Shown here: positions 9,361 through 18,307 of the stretch, in pieces
Numbering within the stretch: position 1 is the first letter of the stretch
How the letters are laid out: each line of letters begins with the position of its first letter
Assembly: GCA_024399655.1 (NCBI GenBank)
Contig: JAKSNP010000004.1
Span: forward strand, 57,491-121,490
From: Paludibacteraceae bacterium
GTDB lineage: Bacteria; Bacteroidota; Bacteroidia; Bacteroidales; Paludibacteraceae
DNA: 64,000 bases
Direction of reading: 5' to 3'
Notes under the pieces: model-generated
The model's input: the letters and a program-made list of their open reading frames with translations, nothing else
Databases searched by the model: none
What the model was told of the DNA's origin: nothing
Program-made: the position numbers and the translations under genes

Positions 9361-10266
9361 ATGCTAAGCGTCATTATCTGTACATATAATCGTGATAAAT
9401 ACATCGGCAATCTCTTGGAGAGCATTGCAGCTAACGATTTGGATAAATCACATTACGAAATAATATTGGTCGATAATAATTGTACTGATCATACTGCTGA
9501 GGTGTGCCGACGGTTTTCCGATACTCATCCCGATGTCGCTTTCCGATATTGTGTCGAAACAGAGCAAGGATTGTCTGCTGCCCGGAACAAAGGCATAAAT
9601 GAGGCAACGGGTGATCTGCTTCTTTATGTAGATGATGATGCGTTGGTTGATACGTGGTATTTACGTACGGCTACTGAATTCATGGAAACGCATCCTGAGG
9701 TAATGGCTTGTGGAGGCCCTATTTTGCCTTTATATGAAACAGAAGAACCTAAGTGGATGTCTCCTTATACCAAAGCATTATTAACCGCTTGGATGGACTA
9801 TGGGAAGGTTGTTCGGCAGTATCCGAATGGAAAATTCCCTGGTGGAGGTAATGCGGCCTATCGAGCAACTGTTTTTCAAAAGGTCGGTTTGTTCAATACG
9901 GAATTGGGACGAAAAGGTCTCAATTTGATGGGGAGCGAGGAAAAAGATATATTTGACAAAATGACGGCATTGGGAATGATATTCTATTATCTTCCCGATA
10001 TGATTCTTCATCATATTATTCCTCAAAAGAAATTGGAACAGGATTATTTTGACCGTCTCACTACTCAAATTGGAATAAGCGAACGAAAAAGAACGCTTGC
10101 CATTTCTCGTGCGAAATATGGCAAGCGACTCTTTATGGAAGCTGTTAAATGGGGAGGTACTTTAGTACTGTGGCTTAAGTACCTTATTCTTTTGAAGCCT
10201 TCGAAAGGCAACAAGTTAATCGCTTTCCGTATAAGGGTAAGCAAAGGATTATTAGGCTTAGTATAA
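9361..10266 (+). CDS. Glycosyltransferase, family 2
   Basis: A GT-A inverting glycosyltransferase of 301 residues. It starts MLSVIICTYNRDKYIGNLLES, has the NN..TD..A nucleotide motif and the metal-binding LLYVDDDALVD near residue 95, then GGNAAYRATVFQKVGLFN near 165-182. A hydrophobic stretch near 265-280 (TLVLWLKYLILL) may hold it at the membrane. ATG 9361 is preferred over a TTG 9 nt upstream. Its last 83 nt overlap, tail to tail, with the YfhO gene on the other strand, so the two C-termini are encoded by the same DNA. Confidence 0.86.
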   Translation: MLSVIICTYNRDKYIGNLLESIAANDLDKSHYEIILVDNNCTDHTAEVCRRFSDTHPDVAFRYCVETEQGLSAARNKGINEATGDLLLYVDDDALVDTWYLRTATEFMETHPEVMACGGPILPLYETEEPKWMSPYTKALLTAWMDYGKVVRQYPNGKFPGGGNAAYRATVFQKVGLFNTELGRKGLNLMGSEEKDIFDKMTALGMIFYYLPDMILHHIIPQKKLEQDYFDRLTTQIGISERKRTLAISRAKYGKRLFMEAVKWGGTLVLWLKYLILLKPSKGNKLIAFRIRVSKGLLGLV

Positions 10267-12658
10267 CGCTTAATATCATTACTGTCTTACTTAATTTATC
10301 TATTGTCAATGCATCTGGTACGAATTCCATCGTGATTTCGTGATTGCCGGCAGGTATAAGAGCTGCGCGTAGCGTGTAGTTCACGCGGTTGATCGTGTTT
10401 TCTTCACCGTCAATGTATAGATGCCATCCATGAGGGTAATATATCTCAGAGAAAACGGCTAAGCGTTCATGGGTATTTGCAGCTTTATAAGTCAACTTGT
10501 TTGGAGCATAACTTTCCAGACATATGATATCATTTCCCGTGCTGTCCGTTTCGCTTTTCCATGTTTTTAATTCGCTATTTGCAGCTAATGTGATGTCCGT
10601 AACCGCTGTATGGCGCAAATCAAGTGTGTTGAGAGCGTCCGATTCAGCATCTGCATTATCTACGCATACCAGCGAATCTACAAACCATGCATTCCCCATA
10701 GCTCCGGGATTTTGATGAATACCGTCACGGGCGATTATATACTTCGTATTCAGCATGTTTACTACATTCCAGTTGTTCTTGCTGATATGGGCATCTATCA
10801 AATCTTGATATCTGCGTAACTTGGCTGCTGAATAGCCTCCTATGGATTTCAGCCTGTAACTGGTTCGGGCATCGTTGAAAGTGTTGGTCGCTACATTCAA
10901 AACACGATAATCTAATGTCTTGTCTTGCAGAATCTGCTCTTCCCATGGTTGCATGGCAAAATAGCGTTCGCTTTCTTTCTTGCTTACAAAGTCTTTCTTA
11001 CCGAAGAAACGACGATCTACGGGAACCATATCGGCCAAAATCAATAGGCCTACAAGTGTATATACGTATCCTGCTTTTAGTTTCTTTTGCATATATGCCC
11101 ATATGACGGCTGCACCCAAAGCGATGAATAGGAACGACCGCCACGCATCTGCTTTTAACATGGATGCTCGTTGGTCGATAATCATTTGATAGATATCATC
11201 ACCTACTTGACCTTTCCATTGTGCATCATAACTGGATGTGAATGAGCAGAGAGAACCTCCAAATAAACCGAAGAGCAAACATATGCCTGCTGTTATGCCC
11301 GCTGCTATATAGAGAGGACGGATATATTGTTTTTTGTCTTCTGCTTCAGTTATTTGTTTAACGGCTAAGAAACCGAGCAATGGAATCGTAATTTCGGCCA
11401 CTACCAATATACTTTCTACTGCCCTGAATTTGTTGTACATGGGGAAATAATCGTAGAAGAATTGGGTAAATGGCATGAAATTCCGTCCCCATGCTAAGAA
11501 TACGGAGAAGAGAGTGGCAATCAGCAATGCCCATTTATAGGGACCGCCAACAATAATAAGTCCCAATACGAATAGGAAACAGATAATGGCACCCATATAT
11601 ACCGGACCGCTTGTGAAGGCTTTCTCTCCCCAATAGGTGGGAGCGGATTGACAGAATTGGCGTGCAGATGATTTTGGTACACGAGCATTCACCAAACCCT
11701 CGTATAATTTGCTCTTCTCGCCTACATTATAGCCGCTGGCGCCACCCATATAGTTCGGAATAAGGAATGTCATCGTTTCTGCTTTTCCGTAACTCCATGC
11801 GGTGGCATAGTCTATATCCAAACCTACTGAAGATGTTTGTTCCGGGCTTTCTTGTTTCGTCAATTCGCTATGCCCGCCACGCATCGTTTCATTTAAGTAT
11901 TCATGGTTCATTTGCCACCAACTTAATTTGGTCCCAAAGATGCAAAGACTGCACAATACCAATATCCCGACACCTATCCCTAAATCTTTCCAGCGTTTAT
12001 CTTTGATGTGGATGTATAATTCTGTAATGCATAAAACACCTATCAACATACAGATGTAGTATGTCATTTGTGGGTGAAGGGTCAAACCGATAATACCGTA
12101 AATAGTAAATAGAGGGGCTCCCAACCAATACCGCTTCCTGAATATCGCATAGAATCCTCCGATCATTGGTGCCAAGAATCCTAAGGCTGCTGCCTTAGTA
12201 ATATGCCCCGCGGGGATAATCAGCATAAAATACGAAGAAAGTGATAGAGCAATAGCACCTATCATACTCCACCATGGATTTACTCCAAAGCATATCAACA
12301 TTAGAAAGAATCCAAAGAGATAACCGAAAATAATCCCCACAGCATTCAAATCTTTTGCAAATCCGAAGTGCGCAATAGTTTCCAGCTTTCCGCGTAGTTT
12401 ATTGGCCGGTGTGCTACCCGTAATTTGAAATGTAGGCATACCTCCAAACATTGAATTGGTCCACCATGTGGTTTCTCCGGTTTCCGCTAAATATGAACGG
12501 GCTTCTTGTGCTGCTCCTTGCCAATTTGTTACATCTCCGGCTTGCAATACTTTCCCTTCTAACAGTGGACTGCAATAAACCAATGCAAAACCTAAAAACA
12601 AGACCACTGCCACAAAATAGGGGAGGGCTTTCTTCCAATTGATTGACTGTATTTTCAT
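10184..12658 (-). CDS. YfhO-family multi-span membrane protein
   Basis: A 824-residue GT-C-like membrane protein of the YfhO family, common in Bacteroidetes and Firmicutes and thought to act in transfer of sugars from lipid carriers at the outer face of the membrane; its substrate is not established. It has a first membrane span at 13-30 (YFVAVVLFLGFALVYCSP), a loop with DVTNWQGAAQEARSY and MFGGMPTFQI, about ten further spans through residue 555, and a soluble C-terminal beta domain with a last span near 795-815. It is the final gene of a long minus-strand series, 20 nt after merR. The 3' end overlaps the GT2 gene. Confidence 0.85.
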   Translation of the reverse strand: MKIQSINWKKALPYFVAVVLFLGFALVYCSPLLEGKVLQAGDVTNWQGAAQEARSYLAETGETTWWTNSMFGGMPTFQITGSTPANKLRGKLETIAHFGFAKDLNAVGIIFGYLFGFFLMLICFGVNPWWSMIGAIALSLSSYFMLIIPAGHITKAAALGFLAPMIGGFYAIFRKRYWLGAPLFTIYGIIGLTLHPQMTYYICMLIGVLCITELYIHIKDKRWKDLGIGVGILVLCSLCIFGTKLSWWQMNHEYLNETMRGGHSELTKQESPEQTSSVGLDIDYATAWSYGKAETMTFLIPNYMGGASGYNVGEKSKLYEGLVNARVPKSSARQFCQSAPTYWGEKAFTSGPVYMGAIICFLFVLGLIIVGGPYKWALLIATLFSVFLAWGRNFMPFTQFFYDYFPMYNKFRAVESILVVAEITIPLLGFLAVKQITEAEDKKQYIRPLYIAAGITAGICLLFGLFGGSLCSFTSSYDAQWKGQVGDDIYQMIIDQRASMLKADAWRSFLFIALGAAVIWAYMQKKLKAGYVYTLVGLLILADMVPVDRRFFGKKDFVSKKESERYFAMQPWEEQILQDKTLDYRVLNVATNTFNDARTSYRLKSIGGYSAAKLRRYQDLIDAHISKNNWNVVNMLNTKYIIARDGIHQNPGAMGNAWFVDSLVCVDNADAESDALNTLDLRHTAVTDITLAANSELKTWKSETDSTGNDIICLESYAPNKLTYKAANTHERLAVFSEIYYPHGWHLYIDGEENTINRVNYTLRAALIPAGNHEITMEFVPDALTIDKLSKTVMILSVILSLIILCLPLYGKRLTCCLSKASKE

Positions 12659-12677
12659 CGTTTCTTCGTTATTCGGA

Positions 12678-13007
12678 TTATATATTTGCTCTTATATTTA
12701 CCAATTCTTGACGTACGCGCATTAGAATATCGTATGCCCGTTGTCGTTGATCTACACGTCTGCCTCCGCTTTGAAGCTCGTTTTTAATCGCGGCTATGCG
12801 GGTGATGTGCATTTCATCACGCAGGTATTTGATTCGCTTGATCAACTCTATATCAGCTTCAGTATAGTACCGGTTGCCGTGGTTGTCTTTTCGTGGACTC
12901 AGTTGCTCGAACTGTTTTTCCCAATAATGCAGATTCGAGGCGGGTAGATGAGTTATCTCCTCTACCTCGCTGATCGAGTAATATACTTTCTTAGGCTCTT
13001 CCATCAT
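12678..13007 (-). CDS. MerR-family transcriptional regulator
   Basis: A short (109 residues) MerR-type protein. The winged helix is at 8-75: YYSISEVEEITHLPASNLHYWEKQF, then a wing with NHGNRYYTEADIELIKRIKYL. The usual C-terminal effector domain is nearly absent; only a short helix remains, so it may respond to no small ligand. Start overlaps the transglycosylase stop by 4 nt (ATGA). Such single-domain MerR genes are common beside lytic transglycosylase genes in Bacteroidales; target unknown. Confidence 0.85.
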   Translation of the reverse strand: MMEEPKKVYYSISEVEEITHLPASNLHYWEKQFEQLSPRKDNHGNRYYTEADIELIKRIKYLRDEMHITRIAAIKNELQSGGRRVDQRQRAYDILMRVRQELVNIRANI

Positions 13008-14272
13008 CCTCCGATTCTTAAGGTTCTGCCGGCACGGATATTATCACTCTTCATGCCGTTCCATTGTTTGATTTGTTTCACGCTTACATGAAATTTCTTC
13101 GCGATTGCACTCAATGTGTCTCCGCTTTTTATGGTATATATGGTCACTTTTCCGGAGCTCACACTCTTAGGCGTCATCGTCACTTCTTCTCTACGGTTGT
13201 TTACCAATTCGTCCGCGCGATGCGCCATAATCGTATCTTTGTGGTCTATATACAGACCCGCTTTTTCAATAGGCAGACACAATGTATAATTCTTTTCGCC
13301 TCCGGGAATGAGATTGCGTGTGTATTGAGGATTCAGTCGCCGCAATTCGTCCAACGGTATATCCAATACGGCGCTTATTTGTTCCAGATGAACGCGCTCT
13401 TTGGTTTGAATAGTGTCTGTGCGCATACTGATATCCAATGAGGCGGGACATATTCCATGGTCTTCTGCATAGTTCATGGCGTATGCTGCGGCTATGAAGA
13501 TGGGTAGATACGACCTCGTCTCTTGGGGTAAATATGGATATATGCTCCAGAAATCTTTCTTACCTGCCCTATGAATGGCTTTATTCACATTTCCAGAACC
13601 GCAATTGTAGGCTGCTATGGCCAAATTCCAGTCTTCAAAGATATTGTATAATGTTTTCAGATATTTGCAGGCGGCCTCTGTGGATTTGATGGGATCCATA
13701 CGCTCGTCTACCAATGAGTTGATTTCCAATCCGTATATTTTCCCGGTAGAAGGCATAAATTGCCAAATGCCTGCTGCACCCATTTTCGATCTCGCGCTTG
13801 GATTCAAGGCGGACTCTATTACGGCCATATAGCATAATTCATAGGGCAAATCATATTGGCACAATATATCTTCAAAGATAGGGAAATAATATTCGGCTTT
13901 CCGGTTCAGAGCTGCCAGACGTTTATAGCCTTTTATATAGCGATTGATATAGTTCCTTACCACTTGATTATAAGGAACCTCTATCGTGAACGGAAGCTCT
14001 TTTAGCCTGGCTTTATAAACGGAATCAGGCAACTCGTATATCACTCCGTTCGAGGTGCATTCTGTGGTGTCCAACCATGCTAAAGCTAAGTCAAACCATT
14101 GATAACTGATTGTATCAATGGGCAACTTGTTGATGGAGTCGTTAGTGCTGCTGTCATTAGTCAACAAAGGCAAAGTGTCGGTCAATACCGTTCCTTCCAT
14201 GCTTTGTTGGGCGTTCGCATTTATGGAAAATGCGCATACAAATATTATATATAATGTCCTTAATCTTTTCAC
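13004..14272 (-). CDS. Lytic transglycosylase with LysM domain
   Basis: Cleaves the glycan strands of peptidoglycan, leaving 1,6-anhydro ends, in the periplasm or outer-membrane inner face. A signal peptide occupies about residues 1-22 (ending NANA-QQ). The SLT/MltD-like domain is at about 130-290: CYMAVIESALNPSARSK with the catalytic glutamate, then GAAGIWQFMPSTG and AIAAYNCGSGNV. A C-terminal LysM repeat (YTIKSGDTLSAIAKKFHVS onwards) binds the wall. At 422 residues it is a normal MltD-type protein. It is in a series with parAB and DUF5683, 51 nt from the latter. Confidence 0.92.
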   Translation of the reverse strand: MKRLRTLYIIFVCAFSINANAQQSMEGTVLTDTLPLLTNDSSTNDSINKLPIDTISYQWFDLALAWLDTTECTSNGVIYELPDSVYKARLKELPFTIEVPYNQVVRNYINRYIKGYKRLAALNRKAEYYFPIFEDILCQYDLPYELCYMAVIESALNPSARSKMGAAGIWQFMPSTGKIYGLEINSLVDERMDPIKSTEAACKYLKTLYNIFEDWNLAIAAYNCGSGNVNKAIHRAGKKDFWSIYPYLPQETRSYLPIFIAAAYAMNYAEDHGICPASLDISMRTDTIQTKERVHLEQISAVLDIPLDELRRLNPQYTRNLIPGGEKNYTLCLPIEKAGLYIDHKDTIMAHRADELVNNRREEVTMTPKSVSSGKVTIYTIKSGDTLSAIAKKFHVSVKQIKQWNGMKSDNIRAGRTLRIGG

Positions 14273-14323
14273 AATATCATCTCTTTGCCCGGTTGCTGCT
14301 TCCTAACTGCAACTACGGTAGTT

Positions 14324-15043
14324 TTACTTGATGGTAATAGCTACTTTCAATTCAGCCGATTTTTGGTTCATTAAATCGTGGTATAATTGAGGCTCTATAT
14401 TCAAACTCAAATCGTCCGAAATATCAAAATCAAATAGTTGGGCATCTACATAAGCGTCAATCAAAGTCAATCCGTAAACCAATATGGTGCATACTATCGA
14501 AATATCTCTATATCGTCTGTAGTTGTTTTGCCAATTCTGTAGGGTGCTCAAATAAGTATCTTGGCCACCCATCTTGTCTATCGTATATCCTTCTTGCAAC
14601 AACTGATTATATGTTTTTAAGGGATCGTCTGTCACCTTCCCGTTCTGTATGTCGGTATAAAAGTCCCTATAGGCTTGCTTGCTGATAGTATATTGCTGTC
14701 CGTTCCAGGTGATGGCATATATACAACCCATCAACCCTCCGTATACGATCGGCAGTTTCCAATAACTTCGATTATAGATTTGCCCTAAGCCGGGAACCAA
14801 TGCACCCAACCATACGGCTCGCATAGGATCGGGAGCCCACATACCGGGTTCCGTCATAGGTATGGGCTGGGCTTGACCTATGATTAGTTTGCTGCTATCG
14901 GCCGCCATTGGAATCGTATCCAAATCCACGGGGGTTATTTCCACTTTATGCACCGTTTTGTGCTTGTGCTCATCTTCTTGGTAATTTTGGGCACATAGGG
15001 AAATCGGCAATAGCAATAGCAATATGGAAATCAGTCTGTTCAA
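14324..15043 (-). CDS. DUF5683 envelope protein
   Basis: A Bacteroidetes-specific DUF5683 protein of unknown function. A signal peptide (ISILLLLLPISLCAQ) is followed by a low-complexity linker and the conserved core MRAVWLGALVPGLGQIYNRSYWKLPIVYGG with one or two membrane helices, then a helix with the WQNNYRRYRD motif. I place the start at the TTG at 15043, which overlaps the parB stop (TTGA) and puts the signal peptide at the N-terminus; an ATG at 15136 would add 31 residues inside parB and bury the signal, so I think it less likely. Confidence 0.78.
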   Translation of the reverse strand: MNRLISILLLLLPISLCAQNYQEDEHKHKTVHKVEITPVDLDTIPMAADSSKLIIGQAQPIPMTEPGMWAPDPMRAVWLGALVPGLGQIYNRSYWKLPIVYGGLMGCIYAITWNGQQYTISKQAYRDFYTDIQNGKVTDDPLKTYNQLLQEGYTIDKMGGQDTYLSTLQNWQNNYRRYRDISIVCTILVYGLTLIDAYVDAQLFDFDISDDLSLNIEPQLYHDLMNQKSAELKVAITIK

Positions 15044-15870
15044 CGTATGTGTTTGATTATGCTTTCTAATTCGTGTTCGGAAGTGAAAGGAATGATTATT
15101 TTCCCGTTCGCTATTTTTACTTTCTGTTTCAAACACTCGCTCAATTGTTTCTCCTTGGCTGCGTAATCGTATTTTGGAGCTTGTTTGGCCACTTTGTTTT
15201 TGGTGGCTTTGTTATCCGACACCAGTTCCTCCACTTTCCTGACACTCAGACCTTCACGCAAGATACGTTTGTAGATACTCAGTTGTTGCTCGGTGGATTG
15301 GCTGCCTAATATGGCGCGGGCATGACCCATCTCAATCTTTTTCTCCTTGATGCCGATTTGAATCTCTGCAGGCAATTTCAGCAATCTCAGGTAATTGGCT
15401 ACGGTGGCGCGTTTCTTTCCTACACGTTCCGACATCCGTTCTTGGGTCAATTCATAGTCATCCATCAGCCGTTGATACGCTAATGCGATCTCTATCGCAT
15501 CCAAATCTTCGCGTTGGATATTTTCAATCAATGCCCACTCACGAACCTCTTCATCTTTTGCCGTGCGGATATATGCGGGAATTGTGGTCAATCCTGCCAT
15601 CTTTGAAGCACGATATCTGCGTTCTCCGGCAATAATAAGGTAGGTCCCGTCTTCGTTTTTGCGTAAGGTGATTGGAGATATTACACCATGTTCTTTGATT
15701 GAATCACTCAATTCCTGAAGGGCTTCCTCATCAAACGAATGACGAGGCTGATCAGGATTGGCGGCTATCAATGATAAATCTACTTCATTGATGGAAGATG
15801 ATCCTTCTGTGGCAATGTGTGTATCGATCAGGGCATCTAATCCGCGCCCAAGTCCGGTAATTTTTTTCAT
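15040..15870 (-). CDS. parB: Chromosome-partitioning protein ParB
   Basis: CTP-dependent DNA clamp that loads at parS sites and works with ParA in origin segregation. The 276 residues begin MKKITGLGRGLDALI, then the N-terminal CTPase domain with NPDQPRHSFDEEALQELSDSI, the GERRYRAS motif (about 84-91) and ENIQREDLDAIE, then the helix-turn-helix segment MSERVGKKRATVANYLRLLKLP. The start at 15870 overlaps the parA stop by 4 nt. No parS-like palindrome (TGTTNCACGTGAAACA type) was noticed in the window. Confidence 0.94.
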   Translation of the reverse strand: MKKITGLGRGLDALIDTHIATEGSSSINEVDLSLIAANPDQPRHSFDEEALQELSDSIKEHGVISPITLRKNEDGTYLIIAGERRYRASKMAGLTTIPAYIRTAKDEEVREWALIENIQREDLDAIEIALAYQRLMDDYELTQERMSERVGKKRATVANYLRLLKLPAEIQIGIKEKKIEMGHARAILGSQSTEQQLSIYKRILREGLSVRKVEELVSDNKATKNKVAKQAPKYDYAAKEKQLSECLKQKVKIANGKIIIPFTSEHELESIIKHIR

Positions 15871-16625
15871 CGCTTCATTAGTTCTTTGGCTAGTTTTACA
15901 TAACTTTCCGCACCTTTGGAATGGGGATCGTAATCCAATACGCATAAGCCATGACTCGGTGCTTCACTCAAACGGACGTTACGAGCAATCACGGTATCGA
16001 ATACCAGATTGCCGAAATGGCGTTTCACTTCTGCATATACCTGATTCGACAGACGCAGACGATTGTCATACATAGTCAGCAGAAATCCTTCTATCTGCAG
16101 ACTCGGGTTCAATTTCGATTTGATAATCTTGATAGTATTCAGCAATTTGGCGATTCCTTCCAATGCGAAAAATTCGCATTGGACGGGAATAATTACCGAA
16201 TCGCTCGCGGTCAGGGCATTCACCGTTATTAGGCCCAATGATGGAGAACAATCAATTAGAATATAGTCATATTCGTCTTTCAATTGTCCTAACACATGTT
16301 TTAGAATATTCTCGCGGTTCTCTATGTTCAGCATCTCGATTTCGGCACCTACCAAGTCAATATGACTCGGTATAATGCTCAAGTTTTCTACTGCTGTAGC
16401 AATTACTGCCGTGTGAGGATCAATATCGTTCACCAAACATTCATAAATGGTGCGTTTCAAGTCTCTGATTTCGATTCCCAGTCCGGAGGAACCGTTTGCT
16501 TGTGGGTCGGCATCCACCAATAGTACTCGTTTCCCCTCCTTGGCCAGAGCGGCTGATAAGTTGATTGCGGTGGTGGTTTTTCCTACACCGCCTTTTTGGT
16601 TGGCTAAAGAGATAATTTTTGCCAT
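15867..16625 (-). CDS. parA: ParA-family partitioning ATPase
   Basis: Soj-type ATPase of 252 residues that forms gradients on the nucleoid and moves ParB-bound origins. The deviant Walker A is at 8-17 (NQKGGVGKTT with signature lysine K11), switch I is VDADPQANGS near 38, and Walker B is YILIDCSPSLG near 119. It overlaps the end of the GT9 gene by 22 nt, so it is probably co-transcribed with the upstream glycosyltransferase although function differs. Confidence 0.95.
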   Translation of the reverse strand: MAKIISLANQKGGVGKTTTAINLSAALAKEGKRVLLVDADPQANGSSGLGIEIRDLKRTIYECLVNDIDPHTAVIATAVENLSIIPSHIDLVGAEIEMLNIENRENILKHVLGQLKDEYDYILIDCSPSLGLITVNALTASDSVIIPVQCEFFALEGIAKLLNTIKIIKSKLNPSLQIEGFLLTMYDNRLRLSNQVYAEVKRHFGNLVFDTVIARNVRLSEAPSHGLCVLDYDPHSKGAESYVKLAKELMKR

Positions 16626-17617
16626 ATATCTTCTGATTTAATTTTTTTACATTCATCATTGCGGAAACGGCATTTGTCGGTTCCGTGTATCGAACATGGA
16701 CGGCAACTCAAACGGGTTTGTATGCAATCGGCTTCCGATTGCTTCCATCCGTAAAAGCCGATGCCCGGATGAGTCGCGCACCAGATGCTGACTACGCGCA
16801 AACCTACCAACGAAGCCAAATGTTGGTTGGCAGAGTCCATACATAGCATTACATCCAATTGACGCATCAATTCCATTTCTTCTTCCAAAGGCAGTATACC
16901 CGCCACACTGATGGTGCGAGGGAATACACTGGCCCATTGTTTCAGAACTTCAGACTCCATCTCACCGGCTCCGAATAAAAAGATTTGTACATCCGTTTGC
17001 TCGGCATAATGGGCAATCACTTCCTTTATGGTACGGTAGGGAAGCATGTTGGATTTCGATTTGGCGAAAGGTGCTATGCCTAACCATTTCCCGGTTTTTA
17101 TTCCGTAACGTTCCCGTATCTTTTGTAGGGCGTCTTTGTTTACTGACAAATGCTCGAATTGATCATCGGTCTCTAAGCCTGCTTGAGCGAATGTGCGGGC
17201 GTAGCGTTCAAATTCCGTAATCAGCCGTTTGCCTTGAAATCCCGTCAATGTCATCGCTTTCTTTTCAGTGCGGCCGTAATCTATGATGCGAACCGGTTTA
17301 TGATGCCATGCAAATAAGGTACGTATTATACGTGTCCTTATCACATCTTGCAAGTCTATCACTTCATCTATTTCGTATCGTTTCAATTCATGATACAATT
17401 GCCAAATGCTTTTCAATCCCCCTCTTAAGCCCGGTAAGGTGAAATCTGCTTCATGAAATTTTACATTTTCCATCCCGTAAAAAAGAGCGCTCAAGCGTTT
17501 CTTGCTGACCACAATGAATCGATCATCGGGATAACGACGGCTTAAGGAGGCTATGATTGGTACGGTCATTGCAATATTGCCGACTGATGAAAATCTGAGT
17601 ATTAGGTATGTCTTCAT
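16604..17617 (-). CDS. Glycosyltransferase, family 9
   Basis: Heptosyltransferase-type GT-B enzyme (337 residues), usually adding heptose or another core sugar to lipid A-core at the cytoplasmic face. It starts YLILRFSSVGNIAMTVPIIASL, the family N-terminal motif, with the acidic catalytic residue region DEVIDLQDVIRTRI near 90. The C-terminal donor site has GIAPFAKSKSNMLPY near 190-205 and the CMDSANQHLASLVGLRVVSIW block near 265-285. The Cys-rich tail (SCRPCSIHGTDKCRFRNDEC) resembles the CRPCSxHG tail seen in Bacteroidetes GT9 proteins. It overlaps genes on both sides. Confidence 0.88.
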   Translation of the reverse strand: MKTYLILRFSSVGNIAMTVPIIASLSRRYPDDRFIVVSKKRLSALFYGMENVKFHEADFTLPGLRGGLKSIWQLYHELKRYEIDEVIDLQDVIRTRIIRTLFAWHHKPVRIIDYGRTEKKAMTLTGFQGKRLITEFERYARTFAQAGLETDDQFEHLSVNKDALQKIRERYGIKTGKWLGIAPFAKSKSNMLPYRTIKEVIAHYAEQTDVQIFLFGAGEMESEVLKQWASVFPRTISVAGILPLEEEMELMRQLDVMLCMDSANQHLASLVGLRVVSIWCATHPGIGFYGWKQSEADCIQTRLSCRPCSIHGTDKCRFRNDECKKIKSEDIWQKLSL

Positions 17618-18291
17618 TTCTGTTTCTTGGGTTTGATTTCGAATAAGTACGCTAAATTAATACTTAAAGCCATCATGTTGGATTGCGAAAAATGATCCGC
17701 CGGGGTCGATTTGAATAGCGTACCTAAATTGTAATTGAAGCGGGCTTCCAATTGGAAACAGCCTGCTTTTTGACTCCTGCCGTAGAAACCCAAACCGCCG
17801 CATACTCCCCATGTAAAGCGTTTGTCAATGGCATTGTATTGATGTATTTCTTCGACTTGTTCTGTCCCGCTATGAGTCTCTCGAATACAGTATCCGATTT
17901 GTGGACCTATATTCACATAGCCTCTAAAAGTCGGCTTACCGAACCATATATGCGTCATAAAAGGAATCTCTATATAATCCAGGGTTCGTTTGTACGAGTG
18001 TGAGTCGGTCGTCTCACGCCATCCTTTTTGCGCGTAGTTCAACTCTAATTGTAATCCGCAGCACTTATGCCCGTTGTAGCGGAATACCAAGCCGCCGTTA
18101 CCGCTTAAAAACGCAGTGTTCTTTATGCCTGAAGTTCCGGGTACCGAAGGTGACCAGTTCACCATACTGGCTATAGCACCGCCATGTACACCTAAATAAT
18201 ATTCAGGTTGACTCAAACGGGGCTGAGCTACGGATGATATACTGACAGACAGTACAATCCAACACAATATGATGCGAATTCGTGATATCAT
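17614..18291 (-). CDS. PorT-like outer-membrane beta-barrel
   Basis: A 225-residue outer-membrane protein. A signal peptide (residues 1-22, ending SVAQ) is followed by alternating amphipathic strands typical of the PorT/OMP_b-brl_2 group: GGAIASMVNWSP, LQLELNYAQKGWRE, LDYIEIPFMTHIWFG, VNIGPQIGY and a final AYLFEIK strand. Such proteins serve in type IX secretion or as small channels; nothing here decides. It overlaps the next gene by 4 nt and is 17 nt from the LysM gene upstream. Confidence 0.82.
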   Translation of the reverse strand: MISRIRIILCWIVLSVSISSVAQPRLSQPEYYLGVHGGAIASMVNWSPSVPGTSGIKNTAFLSGNGGLVFRYNGHKCCGLQLELNYAQKGWRETTDSHSYKRTLDYIEIPFMTHIWFGKPTFRGYVNIGPQIGYCIRETHSGTEQVEEIHQYNAIDKRFTWGVCGGLGFYGRSQKAGCFQLEARFNYNLGTLFKSTPADHFSQSNMMALSINLAYLFEIKPKKQK

Positions 18292-18307
18292 TCTCGTGCC
18301 TTTGAAC

